Assembly: GCA_026169535.1 (NCBI GenBank)
Contig: JAPFCU010000043.1
Coordinates: forward strand, 30,519 to 94,518
Direction of reading: 5' to 3'
Length of the DNA: 64,000 nt
Origin: Blautia sp.
GTDB taxonomy: Bacteria > Bacillota > Clostridia > Lachnospirales > Lachnospiraceae
The translations under genes and the position numbers were made by a program. Shown in pieces: positions 35,794 through 43,944 of the stretch (within the stretch, counting starts at the first letter, position 1; every line of letters starts with the position of its first letter). A model generated the notes under the pieces. The model worked only from the letters and a program-made list of their open reading frames with translations. It did no database searches and had not been told where the DNA came from.

Positions 35794-36327
35794 ATGAGAA
35801 ACGGGAATTTTAATGAGATCTATCAGAAATACCATAGATTTTCTGTAAATTCTGCCAGAAAGATTGTAAAGGATGAAATGTTGGCGGAGGATATCAGTCA
35901 GGAGGTTTTCTACCATCTTTATGAGATCGGAGATACATTGGAGCTGACAAATGACAGGATGATTAAATCGTTAATATTTATGGCAACTGTGAATAAGGCG
36001 AAAGATTATATCAAAAAATCATGGAAACGGCATGAGTATTGTGTCTCTGAAGATGAAAGCTCTATGGATGATATTTCGGAAGAAATAATAAATGTGGAAA
36101 ACATTATGATTCGTAAAGAAGAGACTGAATATAAGAAGCGTGTCCTGGCTAAGCTTCGCCACAGGAATCCTATGAATTATGAAATATTGATCAAGACTGT
36201 GTATTTTGGTCTTTCTCCAGATTCTGTCGCGGAGGAATATGGTATCACAAGAAATAATGTGAATAACAGAATCCTCCGGACAAGAAAATGGATGAAGAAA
36301 GAATTAGAAAAACTTCGGAAAATGTAA
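35794..36327 (+). CDS. ECF-like RNA polymerase sigma factor, second module
   Basis: 177 residues with region 2 (ISQEVFYHLYEIGDTLEL) and a region 4 helix-turn-helix (SPDSVAEEYGITRNNVNNRILRTRKWMKKEL). Regions 1 and 3 are absent. A/T-rich codons suggest a different history from the ATP synthase genes. The adjacent plus-strand gene across murG encodes a membrane protein with anti-sigma-like topology, which makes a sigma/anti-sigma pair plausible but unproven. No ZAS zinc motif is present there. The start is ATG 35794 with a weak signal upstream. Confidence 0.82.
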   Translation: MRNGNFNEIYQKYHRFSVNSARKIVKDEMLAEDISQEVFYHLYEIGDTLELTNDRMIKSLIFMATVNKAKDYIKKSWKRHEYCVSEDESSMDDISEEIINVENIMIRKEETEYKKRVLAKLRHRNPMNYEILIKTVYFGLSPDSVAEEYGITRNNVNNRILRTRKWMKKELEKLRKM

Positions 36328-36348
36328 AATGTTATGTTCCTGACAGGA

Positions 36349-37413
36349 CTATTTTGTGTACTCCTGGATCAGTGAAAGAATGTGATGGATGGAATCCATC
36401 TGCTTTCCTGAGGCCATTGTTTCTTCATAAGAATGACGATTGGAATATAGGCTCCGGATAGAATCCAGAAGCTTTTGGTCAGTGATTTCTTCCTCTTCCA
36501 GTACCATGCTGAATCCCTGCCGTTCAAAAGAACGGGCATTGAGAATCTGGTCGCCTCTGCTGGCATTGGCAGAAAGTGGAATCAGAAGATTTGGCTTATG
36601 AAGAGCGCTGATTTCACAGATTGCATTTGCACCGGCTCTGGAAATAACAATGTCAGAAAGTGCAAACAGATCAGCCAGTTCATTTTTTATATATTCATAT
36701 TGAACATAGCCTTCTGTACCGGTGAGAGACTCATCGGTTTTGTCTTTTCCGCAAAGATGCACCACCTGGAATTCTTTAAGAAGTTCCGGAAGGATACTGC
36801 GGATATGGTTATTGACAGAAGCTGCTCCAAGGCTTCCTCCAATTACCATAAGAACCGGTTTATCAGAGGTAAAACCGCAGAAACGACGTCCGGCTTCTTT
36901 ATCTCCGCTGAGAAGTTCTTTTCGGATAGGAGTACCGGTAAGAACGGCCTTTTCCTGGGGAAGGTTTTTGACTGTCTCAGGGAAATTACAGCATACTTTT
37001 ACTGCAGAGGGAATACATAATTTATTGGCCAGTCCGGGAGTCATATCAGACTCATGGATAATTGCAGGAACTTTACATTTTTTTGCTGCAATAACTACGG
37101 GAACAGTAACAAATCCGCCTTTGGAAAAAACAATATCCGGTTTTAACTGTTTCATCAGTTTTTTTGCTTCATGAAAGCCTTTTAACACACGGAAGGGATC
37201 TGTGAAGTTTTTTACATCAAAATACCGTCTTAATTTGCCGGACGAGATTCCGTAATAAGGGATATCCAGTTCTTCGATGAGTTTTTTTTCAATTCCGTCA
37301 TAAGAGCCGATATAGGAAATTTTGTATCCGGCTTCCCGGAGAACAGGTATCATTGCCATGTTTGGAGTGACATGTCCGGCAGTACCGCCGCCGGTAAGCA
37401 CAATATGTTTCAT
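36349..37413 (-). CDS. murG: UDP-GlcNAc:lipid I N-acetylglucosaminyltransferase
   Basis: A 354-residue GT28 enzyme that converts lipid I to lipid II on the inner face of the membrane. The N-terminal Gly-rich loop GGGTAGHVTPN, the HESDMTPGLANK segment and the UDP-GlcNAc site GGSLGAASVN...ISRAGANAICE are intact. ATG 37413 has AGGAGG 8 bases upstream; the longer frame adds a non-homologous stretch and is rejected. It lies on the minus strand between two plus-strand genes of a probable signalling module, convergent with the sigma factor (21 bases apart). Confidence 0.94.
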   Translation of the reverse strand: MKHIVLTGGGTAGHVTPNMAMIPVLREAGYKISYIGSYDGIEKKLIEELDIPYYGISSGKLRRYFDVKNFTDPFRVLKGFHEAKKLMKQLKPDIVFSKGGFVTVPVVIAAKKCKVPAIIHESDMTPGLANKLCIPSAVKVCCNFPETVKNLPQEKAVLTGTPIRKELLSGDKEAGRRFCGFTSDKPVLMVIGGSLGAASVNNHIRSILPELLKEFQVVHLCGKDKTDESLTGTEGYVQYEYIKNELADLFALSDIVISRAGANAICEISALHKPNLLIPLSANASRGDQILNARSFERQGFSMVLEEEEITDQKLLDSIRSLYSNRHSYEETMASGKQMDSIHHILSLIQEYTK

Positions 37414-37558
37414 AGGGAATTCCTCCTGAAAAATCTTTTTGTTACCAATAAATATGAACCAACAAGGCAGAATTGTCAAGAAAAGATAATGGTTGAAAAA
37501 ATATGAAAATCAAAAAAGAAAACATAAATGTCAGAGAATCGATCATTGGGAGAAAACA

Positions 37559-38416
37559 ATGAGAAAAGAATTCAAAAGAAATAAAAAACAGAAAAATAAT
37601 CAGGCATCTGACAAAAAAGAAGGACACAGGTTATTTTTGGATGAACAGTACATTAGAATGGCTGAAGAGATGGAACGGGAACTTTTTGCAGATGGAGATT
37701 CAGAGATATATGAATCTACGGATGAAGAAGAAGCCTGTTCCTATCAGACACTGATAAATCGCTTGAAAGCAGATGGTATATATCAGGAAGATGACGTAGA
37801 ACCCGACATAGGGAAAAAAGTTATTCCCCTGCATAGAAAAATCCGCCTTGGAAAAGTTGCCGGAGTGGCAATCCTGTGTTGTGCGTGTATATTTGCTGCT
37901 AGTATGACAAGCGAGGCGAATAGAACGTACTTGATAAATAATATACGTGTATGGAGTGGAAACGATACGAGAACAGTGATCGACAATAATGAAAAAAACG
38001 AAACTGTTAACATGAAAGAATACGAGGCAATTGAAGAAATAGAAGAGAAGCTTGGTATTGATATGCCAGAGTTTTATTATCGACCATATGGAATGGAATT
38101 TACGGGATTTGAATTGGATGATACGGCAGATATTGCTAAAATGGAGTATATATATAAGGATAATATAATTGTGATGATTCTTGATAAGCAATCAGAAGAT
38201 ACTGCAAGTAAAATAATGAGTGCTCAAGGGAGAAAAATAGATACGGTTATTATTGGGCAAGAAGAAATTCATATATCTGTTGAAAAAATTCAGGAAGAGC
38301 AAGATCTCGTACCAAGTTATACTGCATTTTGGGAAAAGGATAATGTGCTTTATTGCTTTTCAGGAAAAATTGAGGAAGAAGAACTAACAAAAATTTTTGA
38401 AGAAATGGTATTTTAG
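37559..38416 (+). CDS. DUF4367 membrane protein, possible anti-sigma factor
   Basis: 285 residues. The basic then acidic cytoplasmic N-terminus (about 1-95) precedes one membrane helix (about 97-116, VAGVAILCCACIFAASM). The external part ends in a DUF4367 domain (about 155-285, ...YGMEFTGFELDD...AMEEM-type finish). DUF4367 domains occur at the C-terminus of membrane regulators in Firmicutes. The topology matches an anti-sigma factor for the ECF gene 1.2 kb upstream. Codons are A/T rich. I use ATG 37559, with GGGAG about 7 bases upstream, instead of 37493. Confidence 0.72.
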   Translation: MRKEFKRNKKQKNNQASDKKEGHRLFLDEQYIRMAEEMERELFADGDSEIYESTDEEEACSYQTLINRLKADGIYQEDDVEPDIGKKVIPLHRKIRLGKVAGVAILCCACIFAASMTSEANRTYLINNIRVWSGNDTRTVIDNNEKNETVNMKEYEAIEEIEEKLGIDMPEFYYRPYGMEFTGFELDDTADIAKMEYIYKDNIIVMILDKQSEDTASKIMSAQGRKIDTVIIGQEEIHISVEKIQEEQDLVPSYTAFWEKDNVLYCFSGKIEEEELTKIFEEMVF

Positions 38417-38478
38417 AGTGATTTCTGTCAAAACTTATCGTATTAATTATGTAAGGGATGTTTGCAAGGGGAAAGGGA

Positions 38479-38970
38479 GTGGTAAAAGTTAGGAAATTCG
38501 GACAAAAGCTGATGTTAGGTTTAGCAGTAGGAATTAGCTGTATAATGCTTCAGTCATCCAGTACAATAGTCCATGCATCAAGTATTTTAGATGAGATAAC
38601 AGAAGAAGAAACTGTAGAAGACTATGCGGAAGATACCAGTTATAGCATTCTGCGTGGGAATCATTTGAATTTTGGAACAGTAAAAGTTCAGAGAATGTCC
38701 AGTAATGAGATTGCTATTTATGGATTGACCCAATGTCATCATGTCTGTGATGAAGTATATCTGTATTTATACTTAGAGCGTAAAGTAAATGGCAGTTATG
38801 GAACTTATAAATACTGGAAGTTCACAGACAACAACGTTACCAGTCTTAGCAGAGGACTGAATGTTGCTGTTCCAAGCGGTACTTACTACCGCGTTCGCGG
38901 CTATCATGCAGCCAAGGATGGTTCAAAAGAATCAACATCAACGTTAACAAGTGGTATTCTGATTAACTAA
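38479..38970 (+). CDS. secreted protein, DUF6147-like, GTG start
   Basis: 163 residues. A clear Sec signal (RKFGQKLMLGLAVGISCIML...STIVHA, predicted cut after VHA) precedes a short acidic stretch. A compact beta domain follows, with LNFGTVKVQRMSSNEIAIYGLTQCHHVCDEVYLYLYLERKVNGSYGTYKYW and YYRVRGYHAA. I recognise this pattern from DUF6147 proteins of gut Firmicutes. The GTG has AAGGGG 6 bases upstream. Two close Cys-His residues (CHHVC) could bind metal or form a disulfide. The function is unknown. It follows the DUF4367 gene and may be its output. Confidence 0.72.
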   Translation: MVKVRKFGQKLMLGLAVGISCIMLQSSSTIVHASSILDEITEEETVEDYAEDTSYSILRGNHLNFGTVKVQRMSSNEIAIYGLTQCHHVCDEVYLYLYLERKVNGSYGTYKYWKFTDNNVTSLSRGLNVAVPSGTYYRVRGYHAAKDGSKESTSTLTSGILIN

Positions 38971-39381
38971 TCTTGTTTTCATTTCTGCGTATTTCAGGGA
39001 CGCTATGCGCGGGAAGAAGACGGGTGATGAAGATTGGGAATACCTTTTTACAATTGAATAGCGAAACATGGACGCGGACTGCGGGATGAAATTATAAAAA
39101 AATAATTGTAAACACCGTTACCATCCTGACAGCGGAAAATGTTTGCAGCAAAACTCGCATAGGTTTAGAGATAAAAAGAATATCCGTACATATAATTAGG
39201 CTTGAAACCAGTAAACAAAAATGATACGACAAAATTTCAGATACGAGGCAGGGCGTTTAAAGCCCTGCCTCGTACTGCCTTCTTTTTTGAAAAATGACTG
39301 TTAAAAATGAGAGAAATCGTGTATAATAATTACAAAACGTATTACAACAGAAAGAATATCTGACAAAAAGGGGGCTTTCAT
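38971..39381. other. gene-free stretch with terminator and possible promoter
   Basis: No credible gene is seen in 411 bases. A short frame from 39005 (18 codons) ends at TAG and has no ribosome binding site; I take it as chance or a remnant. The region holds the terminator listed at 39242-39287 and a TATAAT-type -10 (39322-39327) with a poor -35 for the next gene. Confidence 0.6.
39242..39287 (+). terminator. strong intrinsic terminator
   Basis: TACGAGGCAGGGC (39242-39254) pairs perfectly over 13 bases with GCCCTGCCTCGTA (39262-39274). A T-rich run with six T residues follows at 39282-39287. Confidence 0.75.
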
Positions 39382-40998
39382 ATGAAGATTACATTTATTG
39401 GTGCGACACATGAGGTCACTGGAAGCTGTTATTATCTGGAGGCTGCCGGTCGGAAGTTTCTGGTAGATTGTGGTATGGAGCAGGGGCCTAATTACTATGA
39501 AAACAAGGAAATCCCTGCAAATCCGGGAGATCTGGATTTTGTGCTTCTGACGCATGCGCATATGGATCATTCTGGAAATCTTCCCGCAATTTATGCCAAG
39601 GGATTTCAGGGACCCGTTTATGCTACTGAAGCTACCTGCCATTTGTGCGATATCATGCTCCGTGACAGTGCCCATATCCAGATGTTCGAGGCGGAGTGGA
39701 GAAATCGTAAGGGCCGCCGTCAGGGAAAACCGGAATTTATACCTGCTTATACAATGGAAGATGCACTGGGAGTAATTCGAAATTTTGTTCCCTGCCCTTA
39801 CGAAAAAGTTATAGCTCCGGCGGAAGGAATTTCAATACGTTTTGTAGATGCAGGTCATCTTCTGGGATCTGCCAGCATTGAAATTACTATTATGGAAGAT
39901 GGAGAAGAAAGAAAAATTGTTTTTTCGGGAGATATTGGAAATACGTCGCAGCCTTTGATCAAGGATCCGACTTATCTGCGTGAGGCAGATTATGTAGTGA
40001 TGGAGTCTACTTATGGAGATAGAAGCCATGGAGACAGACCAGATTATGTAGGGATTTTAAGTGATGTGATCCAACGAACCTTTGACCGGGGTGGAAATTT
40101 AGTGATTCCTTCCTTTGCAGTAGGCCGTACACAGGAGATGCTTTATTTTATCAGGCAGATCAAGGAAGAGGGAAGGGTTACCGGACATGGGAATTTTAAA
40201 GTATATGTAGACAGTCCTCTGGCAAATGAAGCTACCACTATCTTTGGGGAGCATCGGTATGACTGCTTTGATGAGGAGGCTATCTCCCTGATTCGGAAGG
40301 GAATTAATCCTATAAGTTTTCCTGGATTGAAAACTTCTGTTACAAGTGAAGATTCCAGAGCGATCAATTTTGATGAAGAATGTAAAGTGATCATTTCCGC
40401 CAGTGGAATGTGCGATGCCGGACGTATTAAACATCATTTGAAGCATAATCTTTGGAACAAAAATAATACGATCCTTTTTGTAGGGTATCAGGCAGTAGGA
40501 ACTCTTGGAAGATCACTTCTTGAGGGAGCAAAAGAGGTAAAGCTTTTTGGTGAAGACGTATATGTGGCTGCGGAAATCTGTCAGATGCCGGGGATCAGTG
40601 GACATGCAGATGTAAATGGGCTTCTTGACTGGATAGGTGCTTTTGAGAAAAAACCACAAAGAGTTTTTGTGACTCATGGTGAAGACACGGTAACAGATCT
40701 TTTTGCAGAGAGACTTTGTGAAGAAAAGGGATTGGATGCAGTTGCACCTTTCAGCGGAACGGTATATGATCTGAAAGATAATGTATGTATTTTTGAAACA
40801 TCTGGTGTAAAACTTGAAAAGACACATCTGTCACCGAAGAGTACGAAGGCTGCCCGGGCTTTCCAGAAACTGGTGGCAATGGGACAGAGACTTATGTCGG
40901 TGATCCGGAAAAATGAGGGCGGAGCTAATAAAGATTTGGAGCGTTTTTCCAGAGAGATACAATCTCTTTGTGATAAATGGGACAGAAGCGACAGATAA
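39382..40998 (+). CDS. beta-CASP metallo-beta-lactamase fold RNA hydrolase
   Basis: 538 residues. The metal-binding motif HAHMDHSG, an upstream His/Asp set (GATHEVTGS, DCGMEQG) and the later FSGDIG and GHADVNGL motifs identify the CPSF73/YSH1-like bacterial group. This is the RNase/exoribonuclease family with MBL and beta-CASP domains. The C-terminal tail beyond 450 is basic. It processes or decays RNA in the cytoplasm; the precise substrate is unknown. It has its own terminator behind it. Confidence 0.9.
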   Translation: MKITFIGATHEVTGSCYYLEAAGRKFLVDCGMEQGPNYYENKEIPANPGDLDFVLLTHAHMDHSGNLPAIYAKGFQGPVYATEATCHLCDIMLRDSAHIQMFEAEWRNRKGRRQGKPEFIPAYTMEDALGVIRNFVPCPYEKVIAPAEGISIRFVDAGHLLGSASIEITIMEDGEERKIVFSGDIGNTSQPLIKDPTYLREADYVVMESTYGDRSHGDRPDYVGILSDVIQRTFDRGGNLVIPSFAVGRTQEMLYFIRQIKEEGRVTGHGNFKVYVDSPLANEATTIFGEHRYDCFDEEAISLIRKGINPISFPGLKTSVTSEDSRAINFDEECKVIISASGMCDAGRIKHHLKHNLWNKNNTILFVGYQAVGTLGRSLLEGAKEVKLFGEDVYVAAEICQMPGISGHADVNGLLDWIGAFEKKPQRVFVTHGEDTVTDLFAERLCEEKGLDAVAPFSGTVYDLKDNVCIFETSGVKLEKTHLSPKSTKAARAFQKLVAMGQRLMSVIRKNEGGANKDLERFSREIQSLCDKWDRSDR

Positions 40999-41027
40999 AA
41001 GAGAAATGAATTTGATGGAGTGAATAA

Positions 41028-41068
41028 AAGCTGTGAGCTGGCAGATATGTCAGTTCACAGCTTCTTTA
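41028..41068. terminator. terminator between convergent genes
   Basis: AAGCTGTGA-GCTG-GCA pairs with TGT-CAG-TTCACAGCTT (41048-41063). A CTTTATATT stretch follows. It serves the beta-CASP gene and possibly the opposing TSCPD gene. Confidence 0.6.
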
Positions 41069-41070
41069 TA

Positions 41071-41313
41071 TTACTGCAGTGCTTCTTTTACTGCGCGTGA
41101 TAACTGATCCGGACATGAAGTGGGACGATGACCGCAGCGGATTCCGTCCAGGCGACGGATTACTTCTTCTGCATCCATTCCTTCTACAAGCTTGGCAACA
41201 CCCTGTGTGTTTCCTGAGCACCCACCCTGAAATTTAACATTATGGATCTTTTTTTCGTCATCAAGCTCAAATTCAATTGCGCTGGAGCAGACTCCTTTTG
41301 TTTTGAAAATCAT
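41071..41313 (-). CDS. TSCPD domain protein
   Basis: An 80-residue free-standing TSCPD domain with the name-giving TSCPDQL motif, FQGGCSGNTQG and GIRCGHRP. The same fold occurs as the C-terminal, metal-binding part of adenosylcobalamin-dependent ribonucleotide reductases. The small free form is of unknown function. Four Cys residues are conserved. AGGAGG lies before the ATG. It is monocistronic. Confidence 0.85.
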   Translation of the reverse strand: MIFKTKGVCSSAIEFELDDEKKIHNVKFQGGCSGNTQGVAKLVEGMDAEEVIRRLDGIRCGHRPTSCPDQLSRAVKEALQ

Positions 41314-41407
41314 CTACTGTTCCTCCTTTGATCGATCTGAATATATAACTCCTGAGATGATTGTGAAAAGTAACATCGTAAGACATTATAACAGAATTGA
41401 AAAAAAG

Positions 41408-41437
41408 TTTCCATATAAACGGAACTTTTGTTATAAT
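41408..41437 (+). promoter_or_regulatory. promoter of mtnN
   Basis: TTTCCA (41408-41413), 18-base spacer, TATAAT (41432-41437). The -35 is weak. A leader of about 110 bases lies between it and the ATG, with no fold that I recognise. Confidence 0.42.
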
Positions 41438-41552
41438 ACATAAGTGAAACGGGCTGCTGTTCATATGGCACGATCGTTGCTGTAAATGGAACAATCCGCT
41501 TAAAAAAATAAGAAAATAGCAGAATATTTTATCTGTAAAGGAGATTATTATA

Positions 41553-42257
41553 ATGAGATGTATTGGAATTATCGGAGCAATGGCAGATGAAGTTGCAGGA
41601 TTAAAGGAACTGATGCAGGATATAGAGATCACACGTAAGGCATCTATGGAGTTTTATGCAGGAACTCTGGAAGGAAAAAAAGTGGTGGTGGTACAATCCG
41701 GTATTGGTAAGGTGAATGCAGCTGTGTGCACCCAGATTCTGGCAGATGATTTTCAGGCAGAGGTTGTGATCAATACAGGTATTGCAGGAAGCCTGAATAA
41801 TGATATTAACATTGGAGACATCGTAGTTTCTACGGATCTCGTCCATCATGATATGGACGCAGTGGCTTTTGGATATAAAAAGGGACAGGTTCCTCAGATG
41901 GAACAGTTTTCTTTCCAGAGTGATGAAGCTCTGCGTCGTCTTGCTGTGGAAGCATGTAAGGAAGTTAATCCGGACATTCAGGTGTTTGAAGGACGGATTG
42001 CTTCCGGCGATCAGTTTGTGGCAGATCAGGAGATAAAGGATTTTATAGTCAGTGAGTTTGGAGCATATGCAGTAGAAATGGAAGGAGCAGCCATTGCCCA
42101 GGCAGCAGTGCTGAACCACATTCCGTTTCTTGTGATCCGTGCTATTTCTGATAAGGCAGATGGAAGTGCTCATGTAGATTATCCTGCATTTGAAAAACTG
42201 GCAATCCAGCATAGTGTTAAGCTTACCAGAAGAATTTTAAGAAATATCCAGGGTTAA
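41553..42257 (+). CDS. mtnN: 5'-methylthioadenosine/S-adenosylhomocysteine nucleosidase
   Basis: 234-residue enzyme that cleaves adenine from MTA and SAH, recycling SAM by-products. The nucleoside phosphorylase fold has the catalytic Glu at the start (IGIIGAMADEV), the ribose-binding NTGIAGSL loop, the MEGAAIAQ segment and the adenine-binding Asp (AISDKADGS). All are intact. GGAG precedes the ATG. It stands on its own. Confidence 0.94.
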   Translation: MRCIGIIGAMADEVAGLKELMQDIEITRKASMEFYAGTLEGKKVVVVQSGIGKVNAAVCTQILADDFQAEVVINTGIAGSLNNDINIGDIVVSTDLVHHDMDAVAFGYKKGQVPQMEQFSFQSDEALRRLAVEACKEVNPDIQVFEGRIASGDQFVADQEIKDFIVSEFGAYAVEMEGAAIAQAAVLNHIPFLVIRAISDKADGSAHVDYPAFEKLAIQHSVKLTRRILRNIQG

Positions 42258-42365
42258 ACAATAAAAAAGACAGATAGAGCAGAGAGAATTTTCAGCTGGA
42301 TCTGTAACTTTCCGGCAATATCTGCATAGCCTAAAAGCAGAGGCCAGAAGGGGAGAAAGCAGCTT

Positions 42366-42719
42366 ATGTATTATGATGAATTTTTTCCGTTTTATGCTGT
42401 ATATGCAGATCCTGAGGTGTATGCCAGAGAACTGCAGCAGGAAAGAGAAGCGGAACTGATGAGAGCCAGGTATCCGCAGACAGTCAGTAAGCTTCAGGAT
42501 TATATTCATGAGGAAGCTGATCTTATGGATTATCAGGGCAGCAGGATTTATGATGAATATCCGGATCCGTGGATGATGAGAAAAGAGTATGAACGGGTAA
42601 AAAAATTGCTGCGGGAAAAAAACAGAATAAAAGAAATGTCAGATGAACTGCTTCAGGTGCTTTTCTGGCAGGATATTTCCGAAAGGCGCTGCAGGAAACA
42701 ACGATGCCGGGGTTACTGA
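42366..42719 (+). CDS. conserved hypothetical protein, Tyr/Asp/Glu-rich N-terminus
   Basis: 117 residues. The first third is aromatic and acidic (YYDEFFPFYAVYADPEVY), then it becomes helical and highly charged and ends with Cys/Arg/Gln (RRCRKQRCRGY). No membrane segment and no named domain is known to me. It starts 108 bases after mtnN and precedes the methyltransferase by 64 bases. AGGGGAGAAAGC precedes the ATG. It is probably a real lineage-specific protein. Confidence 0.6.
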   Translation: MYYDEFFPFYAVYADPEVYARELQQEREAELMRARYPQTVSKLQDYIHEEADLMDYQGSRIYDEYPDPWMMRKEYERVKKLLREKNRIKEMSDELLQVLFWQDISERRCRKQRCRGY

Positions 42720-42783
42720 AACTTAAAAGCATATTTTTTAGGAAGTGTATGAGACAGCAGCTGAACAGTTAGAGGTTAAAAGT

Positions 42784-43938
42784 ATGAAAACAATACAGGA
42801 ATTTTTGGAAGAGCAGATCAGTGAAAACCTGATCCTTGCAGTACTGAGTGGAAGCAGAAAAAAAGATATTCCTACAAGAGTGCGGATCCGCCCTGTGGAA
42901 CTGAAGGGACGGATCCTTTATCAGGCATCTTCCACTGTGGGACAGAAAGTCCTGCACAGTAACTACACCAGAGAAGAACTCCTCTCTTATATGGAGAAAT
43001 GTCTTTCAGGAGATTATTCTCAGCTTCAGATCCAGGGACGATGTTCAGATGGAAGTGTTCTGGTCAGTAAAAAAGGAAAGCAAACGATCAAAGTAAAACC
43101 TCATGAAGTGAAGGAAAATGTAAAGATCCTTTCACATAACCGGGTAAAACAGTATATTCTTCCAGAGGGTATTCCGGTACCGTTTCTGGTAGATTTAGGG
43201 GTTATGAGTCCGGAAGGCAAAGTACATGTATCATCTTATGACAAATATAAACAGATCAATCGTTTTCTGGAATTTATTGAAGATGTTCTTCCAAAGCTTT
43301 CCAGAGACAGAGAGATTACCATTGTGGATTTTGGCTGCGGAAAATCCTATCTGACCTTTGCCATGTATTATTTCCTCAGAGAACTGCGAGGATATGATGT
43401 AAATATCATTGGTCTTGACCTGAAGGCGGACGTGATCGAGAACTGCAGCCGTCTGGCAGAAAGCTACGGCTATGATAAGCTGCATTTTCTTCAGGGAGAT
43501 ATTGCAGGCTATCAGGGACTTCAGAAGGTGGACATGGTGGTGACTCTTCATGCCTGCGATAAGGCAACCGACTATGCTCTGGCAAAAGCTGTGGAGTGGG
43601 ATGCAGAGGTTATTTTTTCTGTGCCCTGCTGTCAGCATGAACTGAATGCAAAGATCAGCAGTGATCTTTTAGCTCCTGTTTTGAAATATGGAATATTGAA
43701 GGAACGTCTGTCCGCTCTTATCACAGATGGCATACGGGCGAATCTTCTGGAATCCAAAGGATACACTACGCAGATCCTCGAATTTATCGACATGGAGCAT
43801 ACGCCTAAGAATCTTCTGATCCGTGCGGTAAAAGGAGGAAAAAAACAGGGGATGGAGAATCTCCAGAATATGACAGAGGCGATTCATGGAGATCTGACTC
43901 TGGAGAAGCTTTTGTATCCTGAGAAGGGAGATGTATAA
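42784..43938 (+). CDS. SAM-dependent class I methyltransferase (Methyltransf_32-like)
   Basis: 384 residues. The SAM-binding motif is VDFGCGKSYLTFAMYYFL. The following Asp (GLDLKAD) and VTLHACDKATDYALAKA match the Methyltransf_32 group found in METTL25/RRNAD1-like proteins. The N-terminal ~170 residues form an extra domain with LQIQGRCSDGS. The ATG at 42784 has AGAGG upstream; the longer frame to 42745 lacks a signal. It precedes the large exoprotein by 6 bases. RNA or protein substrate unknown. Confidence 0.8.
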   Translation: MKTIQEFLEEQISENLILAVLSGSRKKDIPTRVRIRPVELKGRILYQASSTVGQKVLHSNYTREELLSYMEKCLSGDYSQLQIQGRCSDGSVLVSKKGKQTIKVKPHEVKENVKILSHNRVKQYILPEGIPVPFLVDLGVMSPEGKVHVSSYDKYKQINRFLEFIEDVLPKLSRDREITIVDFGCGKSYLTFAMYYFLRELRGYDVNIIGLDLKADVIENCSRLAESYGYDKLHFLQGDIAGYQGLQKVDMVVTLHACDKATDYALAKAVEWDAEVIFSVPCCQHELNAKISSDLLAPVLKYGILKERLSALITDGIRANLLESKGYTTQILEFIDMEHTPKNLLIRAVKGGKKQGMENLQNMTEAIHGDLTLEKLLYPEKGDV

Positions 43939-43944
43939 TATAAA

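Noticed and set aside
39005..39061. Short frame between the DUF6147-like gene and the terminator
   Set aside because: 18 codons, no ribosome binding site, no family. It could be a relic, but I cannot support it.
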